Source of the DNA: CAYVTM01 sp964454645
GTDB taxonomy: Bacteria > Bacteroidota > Bacteroidia > Sphingobacteriales > Sphingobacteriaceae
Direction of reading: 5' to 3'
NCBI GenBank assembly: GCA_964454645.1
Contig: CAYVTM010000002.1
Location: 1 to 64,000 of the forward strand
Length of the DNA stretch: 64,000 nucleotides
This document shows positions 34,795 through 42,887 of the stretch, piece after piece; the first letter of the stretch is position 1, and the number at the start of each line of letters is the position of its first letter. The translations under genes and the position numbers were made by a program. Below the pieces are notes generated by a model that saw only the letters and a list, made by a program, of their open reading frames with translations, searched no databases and was not told where the DNA came from.

Positions 34795-36288
34795 TTACTT
34801 TATAATCGTTACATTCCCCTGCACACTAAACTTATTGAAACGCATTACATAAAAATAGACCCCTTCGGGCTGACCTTCCCCCGACCATCGGAATAAAACA
34901 TCTTTAGACTGATAAATTTTAGCACCCCAGCGATTAAATATATCAATCTGAAAATCTAGTGTACAGAATATCGGAAAATCGGAAGGAATCATAAAAAAAT
35001 CGTTTTTCCCATCACCATTCGGAGTAAATACATTCGGCATCTTCTCCTTAAAATCTATTTGATTGGGAACATTAATGGGAACTTTTAAATATACCGTATC
35101 CCAAAGAGGTTCAGGACAGGAATTATCGCGTACAATAAAAGCCAGGGAAAGAGTGTCTTCAAAGGGGTCGTCGCAACTGGGCATAAAGCAAAATACCGTT
35201 TCCGTAAAACCCTTTCCCTTATTATTGGAAAAGGTATAGCCTATCTGCTCAATCCAGGGGTCAACACTTAACAGATCCAGGTATACACTATCGTTATCCA
35301 TATCGTCGGCATAAACGGTAATGCAATTTAACTTATCAGCTTCGGCAATAATAATCGGCCCTTTGGGAATTGTATGGAGTTCGGGAATATTGCGCACAGG
35401 ACAAATTACTACAGAATATTGCATCTCCTTACGCACCTCTCCAATTTTTATACCATTTCGATATTCTTCACATACAACAGCAAAAACATATACGCCTATT
35501 TGTGTAGGATTTATACTCAGCGTACCTGTATGCATGTTGATACTCAAGTCAGGGTTTCCATCCATATAGTTAGAGGGGCCATATCCATTTGCCCAGGTAG
35601 TAGTTTGATAGGGGCCGGATTTGATATATGTTGAACCTGTATTCGGGTTGGCATTGCTGGTTGTGCCTCGCAGAGGGTCTGTTAAACAAAATACCAAGGA
35701 GTCACCATCGGCATCTATGACATTAAAATTATAGGAAAAAGGACTTAGAGTACATAAAAAATTATTCGGGTCTTTGGTAAATACCGGGCTGCTATTCTGT
35801 TTCGCATACGGACCGGTAATAGCCGGAAATTCCATATAATATACCATTCCCGACTCATCGGCTCCTACAATATTTTTGATGGAATAATTGCGACAACAAA
35901 TTTCCCAACTGGCATAATATCCTGCTGGAGCCATGTATTTATTCGGATCCAATTCTACAGTTCCTGAATACACTCGTTTATTTACACAGTTGATGCTTCC
36001 TATCAGACAATCGGTATTTCCATAAGTAAGTTTACGAGTTTCTACGGCTCTTAACTCTATGGTGTCAAGTGGGGTATGATCTGTTTTTGAATAAATACAG
36101 ATGCGTAAAGGGTCATAGGGGAAATCGAAGGAACTCGGCGAACAATCTTTATAAAAGTCAAGTCTAAACTCGAAGGTATTATTCGCCATGTGACGATATG
36201 TAAGCCCTCCTCCTACAATATGTGAAGCATGTACCAAAAAGGGGCTTAAACCTATCAGGAAGCTAAGAAAAAGCTTTATTCGATTCAT
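34795..36288 (-). CDS. T9SS type B-secreted protein, 497 aa, paralogue of its neighbour
   Basis: About 497 aa from ATG 36288, which places the signal peptide (MNRIKLFLSFLIGLSPFLVHA) at the N-terminus. The first 290 residues parallel the 1072-aa neighbour: SHIVGGGLTYRHM, the CCRN motif, NSSPVFTKDPNNFLC, NYMDGNPDL and YVFAVVCEEYRNGIKIGE. One middle module follows (FCFMPSCDD, IVRDNSCPEP), then the type B sorting domain (MPNVFTPNGDGKNDFF, IFNRWGAKIY). It is a one-module relative of the six-module protein, and the pair looks like a tandem duplication with later repeat gain or loss. Role unknown, surface or extracellular. Confidence 0.9.
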   Translation of the reverse strand: MNRIKLFLSFLIGLSPFLVHASHIVGGGLTYRHMANNTFEFRLDFYKDCSPSSFDFPYDPLRICIYSKTDHTPLDTIELRAVETRKLTYGNTDCLIGSINCVNKRVYSGTVELDPNKYMAPAGYYASWEICCRNYSIKNIVGADESGMVYYMEFPAITGPYAKQNSSPVFTKDPNNFLCTLSPFSYNFNVIDADGDSLVFCLTDPLRGTTSNANPNTGSTYIKSGPYQTTTWANGYGPSNYMDGNPDLSINMHTGTLSINPTQIGVYVFAVVCEEYRNGIKIGEVRKEMQYSVVICPVRNIPELHTIPKGPIIIAEADKLNCITVYADDMDNDSVYLDLLSVDPWIEQIGYTFSNNKGKGFTETVFCFMPSCDDPFEDTLSLAFIVRDNSCPEPLWDTVYLKVPINVPNQIDFKEKMPNVFTPNGDGKNDFFMIPSDFPIFCTLDFQIDIFNRWGAKIYQSKDVLFRWSGEGQPEGVYFYVMRFNKFSVQGNVTIIK

Positions 36289-36314
36289 AGATATTATCAA
36301 CCTATAAAAATACA

Positions 36315-36344
36315 ATTAATTACGCAGAGTAATTAATACCTTTG
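36315..36344 (+). promoter_or_regulatory. rlmD promoter with abutting palindrome
   Basis: TACCTTTG at 36337-36344 is a perfect -7 box nine bases ahead of the rlmD ATG. A nine-base inverted repeat, ATTAATTAC (36315-36323) and GTAATTAAT (36329-36337), fills the space immediately upstream and shares its last T with the -7 box. It is placed where a bound protein would block RNA polymerase. Confidence 0.6.
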
Positions 36345-36352
36345 TAGCGATT

Positions 36353-37774
36353 ATGAGAAAAAGACAATTTGAGCCTATACGCTTAGAAAATATTGAAATT
36401 ATAGATATCGCCTCTGAAGGGAAAGCGGTAGCTAAAGCAGATGATCTTGTTATTTTTGTGGAGAACGCCGTTCCGGGAGATATTGCCGATATTCAGCTGT
36501 ATAAAAAGAAGAAAAATTTTGCCGAGGGGCGTGCAGTCCGGATTAGTACGCCTTCGGAGAAACGCGCAGAAATATTTTGTGAACATTTTGGAATATGCGG
36601 AGGCTGCAAATGGCAGAACCTTGCTTACCAACATCAAATTGCCTACAAACAACAGCAAGTACAAAATGTACTTGAACGTTTAGCAAAAGTCGATATCCCC
36701 AAAATACAAACAATCCTCGGTTCGGAGCAAACGCGCTTCTACCGGAATAAAATGGAATATACCTTTTCGAATAAACGCTGGCTACTGGATGATGAACAGG
36801 GAAAAGAAAATTTAGAACATAACGCCTTAGGCTTTCATGTCCCCAAACGTTTCGATAAAATTATTGATATTAAACAATGTCATCTTCAGGATGATTTTGC
36901 AAATACCATACGCAATTATGTACGAAGCTATGCTCTCAAAAATCGATTTTCCTTTTTCGATCTCAGGGAACAAAAGGGCCTGTTGCGAAATTTAATTATA
37001 CGCAATACCTCTATCGGACAATGGATGCTGATAGTTGTTTTCGCAGAAAACGATGCGGATAAGATTGATGCGCTCATGGATGATCTTGCCAATCAGTTCC
37101 CATCGGTCAATTCACTGTTGTATATTATCAATCAAAAAAGAAACGATACTATTTACGACCAGGATATACAAACCTACAAAGGGCAGGATTTTATTACCGA
37201 AGAAATGACGAATCTCAAAGGAGAGCGTTTGAAATTCCGCATCAGTCCGAAAGCTTTTTACCAAACCAATTCCGCGCAGGCGGAAAACCTGTATCGTATC
37301 GTCGCAAATTTAGCCGGACTTAGCGGCAATGAATTGGTTTACGATTTATATACCGGTACTGGTACTATTGCAAATTTCGTCGCCGGTTCCGCGAACAAAG
37401 TTGTGGGTATCGAATATATTCCTGAAGCGATTGAAGATGCAAAAATAAATTCGAAGATAAACAATATTCATAATACTGTTTTTTACGCAGGTGATATGAA
37501 AGATATTTTCACCGAAGAGTTTATTATCACAAATGGCCGCCCGGATGTGATTATCAGCGACCCTCCTCGCTCGGGAATGCATGAAGATGTTTGTAAACAA
37601 TTGTTAAACTTACGTGCCGAAAAAATTGTTTATGTAAGTTGTAACCCGGCGACACAAGCACGCGACCTGGCATTGTTGGATGAAGCTTATACTGTTGAAT
37701 ATGTACAGCCGGTAGATATGTTCCCACATACCGAACATGTAGAAAATGTTGTTTTATTAAGATTAAGAAAGTAA
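36353..37774 (+). CDS. rlmD: 23S rRNA (uracil-5-)-methyltransferase, RlmD/RumA type
   Basis: A 473-aa SAM-dependent methyltransferase for a 23S rRNA uridine. An N-terminal TRAM RNA-binding domain (about 8-65) is followed by an iron-sulfur cysteine set (CEHFGICGGCKW). The catalytic domain contains YDLYTGTGTIANF (SAM), SDPPRSGMH and the catalytic cysteine in YVSCNPATQ. Which uridine (1939 or 747) is modified cannot be read directly; Bacteroidota commonly use an RlmD/RlmCD type. The stop overlaps the next ATG by one base. Confidence 0.94.
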   Translation: MRKRQFEPIRLENIEIIDIASEGKAVAKADDLVIFVENAVPGDIADIQLYKKKKNFAEGRAVRISTPSEKRAEIFCEHFGICGGCKWQNLAYQHQIAYKQQQVQNVLERLAKVDIPKIQTILGSEQTRFYRNKMEYTFSNKRWLLDDEQGKENLEHNALGFHVPKRFDKIIDIKQCHLQDDFANTIRNYVRSYALKNRFSFFDLREQKGLLRNLIIRNTSIGQWMLIVVFAENDADKIDALMDDLANQFPSVNSLLYIINQKRNDTIYDQDIQTYKGQDFITEEMTNLKGERLKFRISPKAFYQTNSAQAENLYRIVANLAGLSGNELVYDLYTGTGTIANFVAGSANKVVGIEYIPEAIEDAKINSKINNIHNTVFYAGDMKDIFTEEFIITNGRPDVIISDPPRSGMHEDVCKQLLNLRAEKIVYVSCNPATQARDLALLDEAYTVEYVQPVDMFPHTEHVENVVLLRLRK

Positions 37775-38166
37775 TGGAGTTAGAAGATTTATTTGATAGC
37801 GAACGTACACGAAACCATAGTACAAGCGAAAGCCCTTTAAAAAGTCTTGAAACAGACCTGATACTATACAGCGACTCCTTAAAAGAGATTGCCGAAGAAA
37901 TTATCGACGAACAAGTATCTCCTTATCCGATCTTTGTCGCTCATCAACACGAAGTTTCTATCGGAGAGCTTATTATTGACAAAGAAGAACTTGCTGCCGA
38001 ATGGAACATTCATGTTTCTACCCTTGAAGAGTTTATCACAATAGGGATCGTAAAACGCGAAAAAGAAGATTTTTTCAAACAAAATTATAAAGACCCCCGT
38101 AAATTCATTTGCATGTTTGTAATTATACCTGAAGGCGCAAACTTTGTTTTCTATCCGTATAAATAG
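37774..38166 (+). CDS. Conserved hypothetical protein, 130 aa
   Basis: A 130-aa acidic soluble protein, translationally coupled to rlmD by a TAATG overlap. It shows a helical middle (DLILYSDSLKEIAEEIIDE) and a C-terminal strand-rich part ending in NFVFYPYK. No signal peptide, membrane helix or catalytic motif is visible. It reads like a small helper or antitoxin-like protein, but I do not recognise a family. The tight coupling suggests either a role linked to rlmD or simply an operon position conserved in Bacteroidota. Confidence 0.78.
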   Translation: MELEDLFDSERTRNHSTSESPLKSLETDLILYSDSLKEIAEEIIDEQVSPYPIFVAHQHEVSIGELIIDKEELAAEWNIHVSTLEEFITIGIVKREKEDFFKQNYKDPRKFICMFVIIPEGANFVFYPYK

Positions 38167-38214
38167 CTTGTAAATTCAACTTTTCGGATTAAATTTACCT
38201 TAAACAAGGGTGAT

Positions 38215-38727
38215 ATGAGTAAAATTAAATCAAAAATCAAAGTTCTGAATCAGGTGCAGATTCAACAAAAGATAGACCGTATGGCCTATGAGATTTTAGA
38301 AGACAGTATCGATGAAAAAGAAATTATTATTGCCGGTATTGTTGCCCGTGGTTATATCTTAGCCGAACGACTAAAACTTGTACTCGAAAAAATATCGAAC
38401 CTTAAAGTTAAATTGGTAAAGATTACTTTAAATAAGGACAGCAATTACCTGGAAGCAAGTACCGATGCAGATATTGAATCCTGTAAAAACAAAGTGATTA
38501 TTGTGGTGGATGATGTCTTAAATTCGGGCAGAACTTTGGCGTATGGTTTAGGAGTATTCCTGAATATACCTACTAAAAAGGTTCGAACCGCTGTACTCAT
38601 CGACCGTAGTCATAAAATATTCCCTATAGCTACCGACTTTGCCGGGCTTACCATCTCAACAGTTTCGCAGGAACACATCTCGGTGGAATTCGGAAATAAA
38701 AAGGAAGAAGCTGTTTATCTTTCTTAA
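38215..38727 (+). CDS. Phosphoribosyltransferase-domain protein (PyrR/Hpt-like)
   Basis: A 170-aa type I phosphoribosyltransferase fold. The PRPP-binding loop is VIIVVDDVLNSGRTLAYGL at about 102-120, and IVARGYILAERL precedes it. Length and order resemble PyrR, the uracil phosphoribosyltransferase/regulator, and small purine PRTs. No pyrimidine genes or PyrR-binding leader lie beside it, so a regulatory role is not supported by context. Its stop codon overlaps that of the convergent aroK gene. Confidence 0.85.
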   Translation: MSKIKSKIKVLNQVQIQQKIDRMAYEILEDSIDEKEIIIAGIVARGYILAERLKLVLEKISNLKVKLVKITLNKDSNYLEASTDADIESCKNKVIIVVDDVLNSGRTLAYGLGVFLNIPTKKVRTAVLIDRSHKIFPIATDFAGLTISTVSQEHISVEFGNKKEEAVYLS

Positions 38728-39236
38728 TTACCTTTCTGCTCTTCCAGGATCTTTACAATTTCATTTACATCGGGATTGATTCCGGGGATTGTATAATCAG
38801 AAGATTCATAACAGTGCTTACGGGTTTCTAATGCCCGACGGATAAACTGTAATAAATCCTCACCTTCGAAATTTCGAATAAGGGGGCGCTTATTTTTCGC
38901 TTGTATCAAACGGTCGTACAATGCCTTTTCATCCATCTGTATATAAATACTCTTACCATTTTTCTTAATAAAATCCATATTGTCGTAAAAGCAGGGAGTA
39001 CCTCCACCTGTTGCCAATACAAAATTATTTTTACCGGCAAGGTCCTGCAAGCATTCTCTTTCTGTTGCACGAAAAAAATCTTCTCCTAAGTATTTAAAAA
39101 TATCATTGATACTGCATTTCGCACGTTCGGAGACAAGGGTATCCAAATCGTAAAAATCGAGCTTCATGGCTTTCGCCAACTTTTTTCCGATTGTGCTTTT
39201 TCCGGCACCCATAAATCCGATTATAAAAATATTCAT
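38724..39236 (-). CDS. aroK: Shikimate kinase
   Basis: A 170-aa P-loop kinase phosphorylating shikimate in aromatic amino-acid synthesis. Walker A is GFMGAGKSTIGKK. DLDTLVSERA gives the shikimate- and Mg-binding Asp, FRATERECL a substrate arginine, and ATGGGTPCF the second substrate loop. The lid region has KNKRPLIR. Size is normal. It is convergent with the phosphoribosyltransferase gene and their stop codons share bases. It may be co-transcribed with the permease gene upstream (21-base gap). Confidence 0.95.
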   Translation of the reverse strand: MNIFIIGFMGAGKSTIGKKLAKAMKLDFYDLDTLVSERAKCSINDIFKYLGEDFFRATERECLQDLAGKNNFVLATGGGTPCFYDNMDFIKKNGKSIYIQMDEKALYDRLIQAKNKRPLIRNFEGEDLLQFIRRALETRKHCYESSDYTIPGINPDVNEIVKILEEQKGN

Positions 39237-39257
39237 AGTATTGGATGTATATAGATA

Positions 39258-40316
39258 TTAACGCAAACGGACACGCGGATCCAAAATCCCGTACATCACA
39301 TCAACCAAAATGTTAATTATAACAAAGAGTAATGCAATAAATAATATCGCTCCCATCACTACGGGAAAATCAGATAGCTCAAGTGCATCGACAGTAACTT
39401 TTCCCAACCCATTCCATCCAAAAATATATTCAACAAAAAAAGCTCCTGCCATCAGTGAAGCAAACCATCCGGAAACAGCCGTAATTACAGGGTTCAGAGC
39501 ATTCGGCAAGGCATGTTTACGAACGATAGCAAATTTGCTTAGACCTTTTGCTTTTGCTGTTCGAATATAATCCATCGATAATACTTCCAGCATCGAGCTT
39601 CTTGTTAGCTGAACGATAATTGCGAGCGGACGAATACCCAATGTTATCAATGGCAGGATTAAATTATCCAATCGCATCACCTTACCTTTAAAAGGGTCGT
39701 AATCGTATAAACTTCCCGATAGATTAAGTCCGGTAATATCGCCTAATAAGAATGCAAAAACCCATGCAATTAGAATGCCTGCAAAAAAGGAGGGCATAGA
39801 AATTCCGAAGATGGAAGAAGATAAAGCCAGCTTATCGATCCAGGTATCTTTATATAAAGCTGCAACAATTCCCAATGAGATACCTATAAGCGTTGCGAAC
39901 AACATAGAACCAATAGCCAGTACAGCTGTATTAGGGATTGTATCCAATAAAATATCGGAGACATTCTTTTTAGTTTGATAAGATCGTCGTAAATACGGAG
40001 CTTTCAACACCAAAGCTTTCGTATCCGACAGCGGTGTTATTACCTTGTAATTATATTTTTCTTGAGTATCTTCGTCGTTAGGGAGAATAGCAATGGGAGA
40101 AAGGTCATTGATATACAAGAGAAATTGTATATGCCTGGGTTTATCCAGGCCAAACTCTTTCCGCACAGCTTCCAAAGAAGCTACATCTGAGCGTTGCCCC
40201 TGCGTCATTCGGGCTGCATCTCCCGGCAAAATATTAAATAAAAAAAACACTACTACAATTACACCGGCAAGAACCAGCAAACCATAACCTGTTTTTTTTA
40301 TCAGAAAGGAAAGCAT
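39258..40316 (-). CDS. Lone DppB/OppB-type ABC transporter permease
   Basis: A 352-aa inner-membrane permease of the dipeptide/oligopeptide class. It has one N-terminal helix (LLVLAGVIVVVFFLFNILPGD, with the LPGD family motif), a periplasmic loop of about 110 residues, then five helices. The ATPase-contact EAA loop is YIRTAKAKGLSKFAIVRKHALPNAL. The C-terminus ends YGILDPRVRLR as in DppB. The long first loop is larger than in enterobacterial DppB. No second permease, ATPase or binding protein is next to it, so the rest of the transporter must be elsewhere. Confidence 0.9.
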   Translation of the reverse strand: MLSFLIKKTGYGLLVLAGVIVVVFFLFNILPGDAARMTQGQRSDVASLEAVRKEFGLDKPRHIQFLLYINDLSPIAILPNDEDTQEKYNYKVITPLSDTKALVLKAPYLRRSYQTKKNVSDILLDTIPNTAVLAIGSMLFATLIGISLGIVAALYKDTWIDKLALSSSIFGISMPSFFAGILIAWVFAFLLGDITGLNLSGSLYDYDPFKGKVMRLDNLILPLITLGIRPLAIIVQLTRSSMLEVLSMDYIRTAKAKGLSKFAIVRKHALPNALNPVITAVSGWFASLMAGAFFVEYIFGWNGLGKVTVDALELSDFPVVMGAILFIALLFVIINILVDVMYGILDPRVRLR

Positions 40317-40319
40317 AAT

Positions 40320-41429
40320 TTATTGGAGTTGTTTTACAAACTCATCAAACTTCGGCAAAGCATTATAATGCCATTTGTTTATGATCACTCCGTTTTTAAG
40401 CAAAAGCACTCCGGGATTTGCACGTACCATTGTTTTCAGGGTAGTTGCATCACAATAGTAATAGGGATATGGAGTATTCAATTCGTGTCGGATAAATTCT
40501 GTCGTCTCCACACTACTCGAAGTTAAGCCGATGCTTCGTATTCCTTTATTTCTTTCCAAAGCATCTGCCAATGCATTAATTTTTTGTAAGGCATTCTTGT
40601 CGGAAAGATTCAGATCATAAGCAACTATCCAAAGTTGATAATCGGGGTATAGTATAATATCTTCCGAATAATCATTGTCTTCATCATCCGAAATACGCAA
40701 GTCTTTAATTTTAGGTTTATATCCTTCGCGAATCAATACATTTTCTGTTTTTACCCAAGTCCAGGCGGAATCAGCCCAGGGATAATTCTGCATAGTAAAT
40801 TCTTCGACAACACCATCCTTCTCATAATACATTTTAGTCGCAAAGGAATCAGCCGGAGCGCCTTCCGGAACTTTCATCAGTTCGGGAATATTGTTTCCTA
40901 CTTTATATGGAAGAAAATCCACTACCGGCAAATACATCACGCAATAAACACCAAAGCCAAGCGATACAAGCGATGCCGTAACAAGAATAGTATTTTCTTT
41001 TTGCTTAGTGTAATTACTTTGAATACTTTTTCTTTTGAAAAAGAGAATTAATATAAATACTAATAAGATGATATCTTTAAAGAAAGATTGCCAAGGAGTT
41101 AATTTAATTGCATCGCCGAAACATCCGCAATCGGTAACTTTATTCGTAATTGCCGAATAACCGGTAAGCCATGTGAAGAAAATGATCATCATCAATAACA
41201 ACCATACAACTGTCTGTGAGCGAATACGCAATAAGAGGGCTATTCCTAAAATAATTTCGAGTGCACAGATAAAAACAGAAAGGGTTAAAGCCGAGAAGCT
41301 CAGCCATTGCACTCCGAATACCACAAAATATTCTTCCAGTTTAATCGAAAACCCGGTAGGGTCGTTTGCTTTGATAAGGCCTGAAATAATAAAGAGAATT
41401 CCTACGAAATACCTGCTAAAAGTTACCAT
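40320..41429 (-). CDS. DoxX-type membrane protein, BT_3928 family
   Basis: A 369-aa protein. The N-terminal third is a four-helix DoxX-like membrane domain (FSRYFVGILFIISGLIKANDP, FICALEIILGIALLL) containing the redox-suggestive TDCGCFGDAIKLTPW. A fifth helix follows near residue 150-170. The C-terminal 190 residues are periplasmic and resemble a thioredoxin-like fold without a CxxC (AYDLNLSDKNAL, YPYYYCDATTLK, NPGVLLLKNGVI). It matches the Bacteroidota BT_3928 family, which habitually sits next to DUF1599 as here. Function unestablished; a role in membrane redox or quinone chemistry is only inferred from DoxX. Confidence 0.87.
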   Translation of the reverse strand: MVTFSRYFVGILFIISGLIKANDPTGFSIKLEEYFVVFGVQWLSFSALTLSVFICALEIILGIALLLRIRSQTVVWLLLMMIIFFTWLTGYSAITNKVTDCGCFGDAIKLTPWQSFFKDIILLVFILILFFKRKSIQSNYTKQKENTILVTASLVSLGFGVYCVMYLPVVDFLPYKVGNNIPELMKVPEGAPADSFATKMYYEKDGVVEEFTMQNYPWADSAWTWVKTENVLIREGYKPKIKDLRISDDEDNDYSEDIILYPDYQLWIVAYDLNLSDKNALQKINALADALERNKGIRSIGLTSSSVETTEFIRHELNTPYPYYYCDATTLKTMVRANPGVLLLKNGVIINKWHYNALPKFDEFVKQLQ

Positions 41430-41439
41430 AATTTTTCTT

Positions 41440-41976
41440 TTACTTTTCTAATTTAATAAGTGCGAAAACCGAATAGTTCAACATATCCTGATAATTTGCT
41501 TTTATTCCTTCGGATACGAGTGTAGAACCCATATTGTCTTCGATTTGTTTAACGCGCATAATTTTCATCAGGATTAAATCGGTTAAAGAACTCACCCGCA
41601 TATCGCGCCATGCTTCCCCGTAATCGTGATTCTTATCTTCCATCAGCCTCCTTGTTTCATTTACTTTTTCATCAAACAAATTGCTGACCAGTTCTATATC
41701 CAGATCCGTTTCATCTCCTTCAAATTCCAACTGAATCATCGCTATGATACAGTAGTTAATAATCCCTACATATTCCGAAGTAATACCCTCTCCTACCTTA
41801 CTTTCTTTTTTCTCTTCAAGTGTACGGATACGTTGAGCTTTAATAAAAATCTGATCGGTAATCGATGAAGGACGAAGTATCCGCCATGCTGTACCATAAT
41901 CTTTTGTTTTCTTCAAAAAAAGATCTTTACATTTTTTCAATACAGCTTCGTATTGTTGTGATGTGACGCTTTGCAA
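41440..41976 (-). CDS. DUF1599 protein with internal duplication
   Basis: A 178-aa soluble helical protein built from two copies of one unit. KKTKDYGTAWRILRPSSITD (about 22-41) recurs as DKNHDYGEAWRDMRVSSLTD (about 108-127), each followed by a basic helix (KAQRIRTLEE / KIMRVKQIED). This is the DUF1599 pattern. The D-Y-G-x-A-W repeats with acidic and histidine residues recall MazG-like/all-alpha NTP pyrophosphatases, but the metal-binding EExxE motif is not obvious. The start is a TTG at 41976 as no earlier in-frame ATG exists. It lies 11 bases before the DoxX gene. Confidence 0.88.
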   Translation of the reverse strand: MQSVTSQQYEAVLKKCKDLFLKKTKDYGTAWRILRPSSITDQIFIKAQRIRTLEEKKESKVGEGITSEYVGIINYCIIAMIQLEFEGDETDLDIELVSNLFDEKVNETRRLMEDKNHDYGEAWRDMRVSSLTDLILMKIMRVKQIEDNMGSTLVSEGIKANYQDMLNYSVFALIKLEK

Positions 41977-42029
41977 TTTTTTCTCTTATTTTTACAACCG
42001 GATAAAAATACGTTTTTCTTTTAAATTAT

Positions 42030-42857
42030 ATGATTCGTACTTCTGGACAATTATTAACGATGAATCGGGCACAGGTAATGGCAATCTTAAATGTGAATGA
42101 AGATTCCTTTTATGAGGGATCGCGATTCAACCGGGCAGATACTGCTATACAAAGAGTTGCGGAGATGCTTCATCAGGGTGCCGGCTTTATCGACCTGGGG
42201 GCTTATTCTACCCGTCCGGGAGCAGCGCAGGTGGATGAAGAGGAAGAATGGAAACGCTTATTCCCGATTCTGAAAGCTGTCAAATCCGCTTTCCCCGAAG
42301 CCGTTCTTTCTATCGACACTTTCCGTGCCGGCATTGCCCGCAAAGCCATCGAAGAAGGTGCTGCTATCATAAACGATATTTCGGCCGGGGAACTGGATGC
42401 TGGCATGTTTAACATTATCAAGCATTATAAAATTCCCTATTGTATGATGCACATGCGTGGCAACCCGCAAACCATGCAAACTTTATGTATATATGATAAT
42501 CTGGTTCAGGATATTATCGACTACTTTATTCCGAAGTTGAACGAACTCAGGCTTGCGGGTGTAGCCGATATATGGATTGACCCGGGATTCGGCTTTGCAA
42601 AAACCAGCGAGCAAAATTTCGAGCTCCTGGCAAAAATGCAAGCGTTTAAAATTTTTGATGCACCTGTTTTAGCAGGGCTTTCCAGGAAGTCGATGATCTA
42701 CAAAACCCTTAACATCAGTTCCGAAGAGGCTTTAAACGGGACTATCGCCCTTAATATGGCAGCATTGATAAATGGAGCAAACGTCCTGCGTGTTCACGAT
42801 GTATCCGAAGCCGTTCAAACAGTAAAACTTTATGAAAAATTAAAACCATACCTCTGA
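42030..42857 (+). CDS. folP: Dihydropteroate synthase
   Basis: A 275-aa TIM-barrel enzyme joining p-aminobenzoate to 6-hydroxymethyl-dihydropterin diphosphate in folate synthesis. It shows the N-terminal pterin motif MAILNVNEDSFYEGS, FIDLGAYSTRPGA, LSIDTFRAGIARKA, INDISAG, WIDPGFGFAKT and GLSRKSMI. Length is normal. The first ATG of the frame is used; the second (42063) is possible. It is followed 30 bases later by the c-di-AMP synthase gene. Confidence 0.95.
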   Translation: MIRTSGQLLTMNRAQVMAILNVNEDSFYEGSRFNRADTAIQRVAEMLHQGAGFIDLGAYSTRPGAAQVDEEEEWKRLFPILKAVKSAFPEAVLSIDTFRAGIARKAIEEGAAIINDISAGELDAGMFNIIKHYKIPYCMMHMRGNPQTMQTLCIYDNLVQDIIDYFIPKLNELRLAGVADIWIDPGFGFAKTSEQNFELLAKMQAFKIFDAPVLAGLSRKSMIYKTLNISSEEALNGTIALNMAALINGANVLRVHDVSEAVQTVKLYEKLKPYL

Positions 42858-42887
42858 TAGCTAAACGAATTTTAGTACTTTCGGAAA

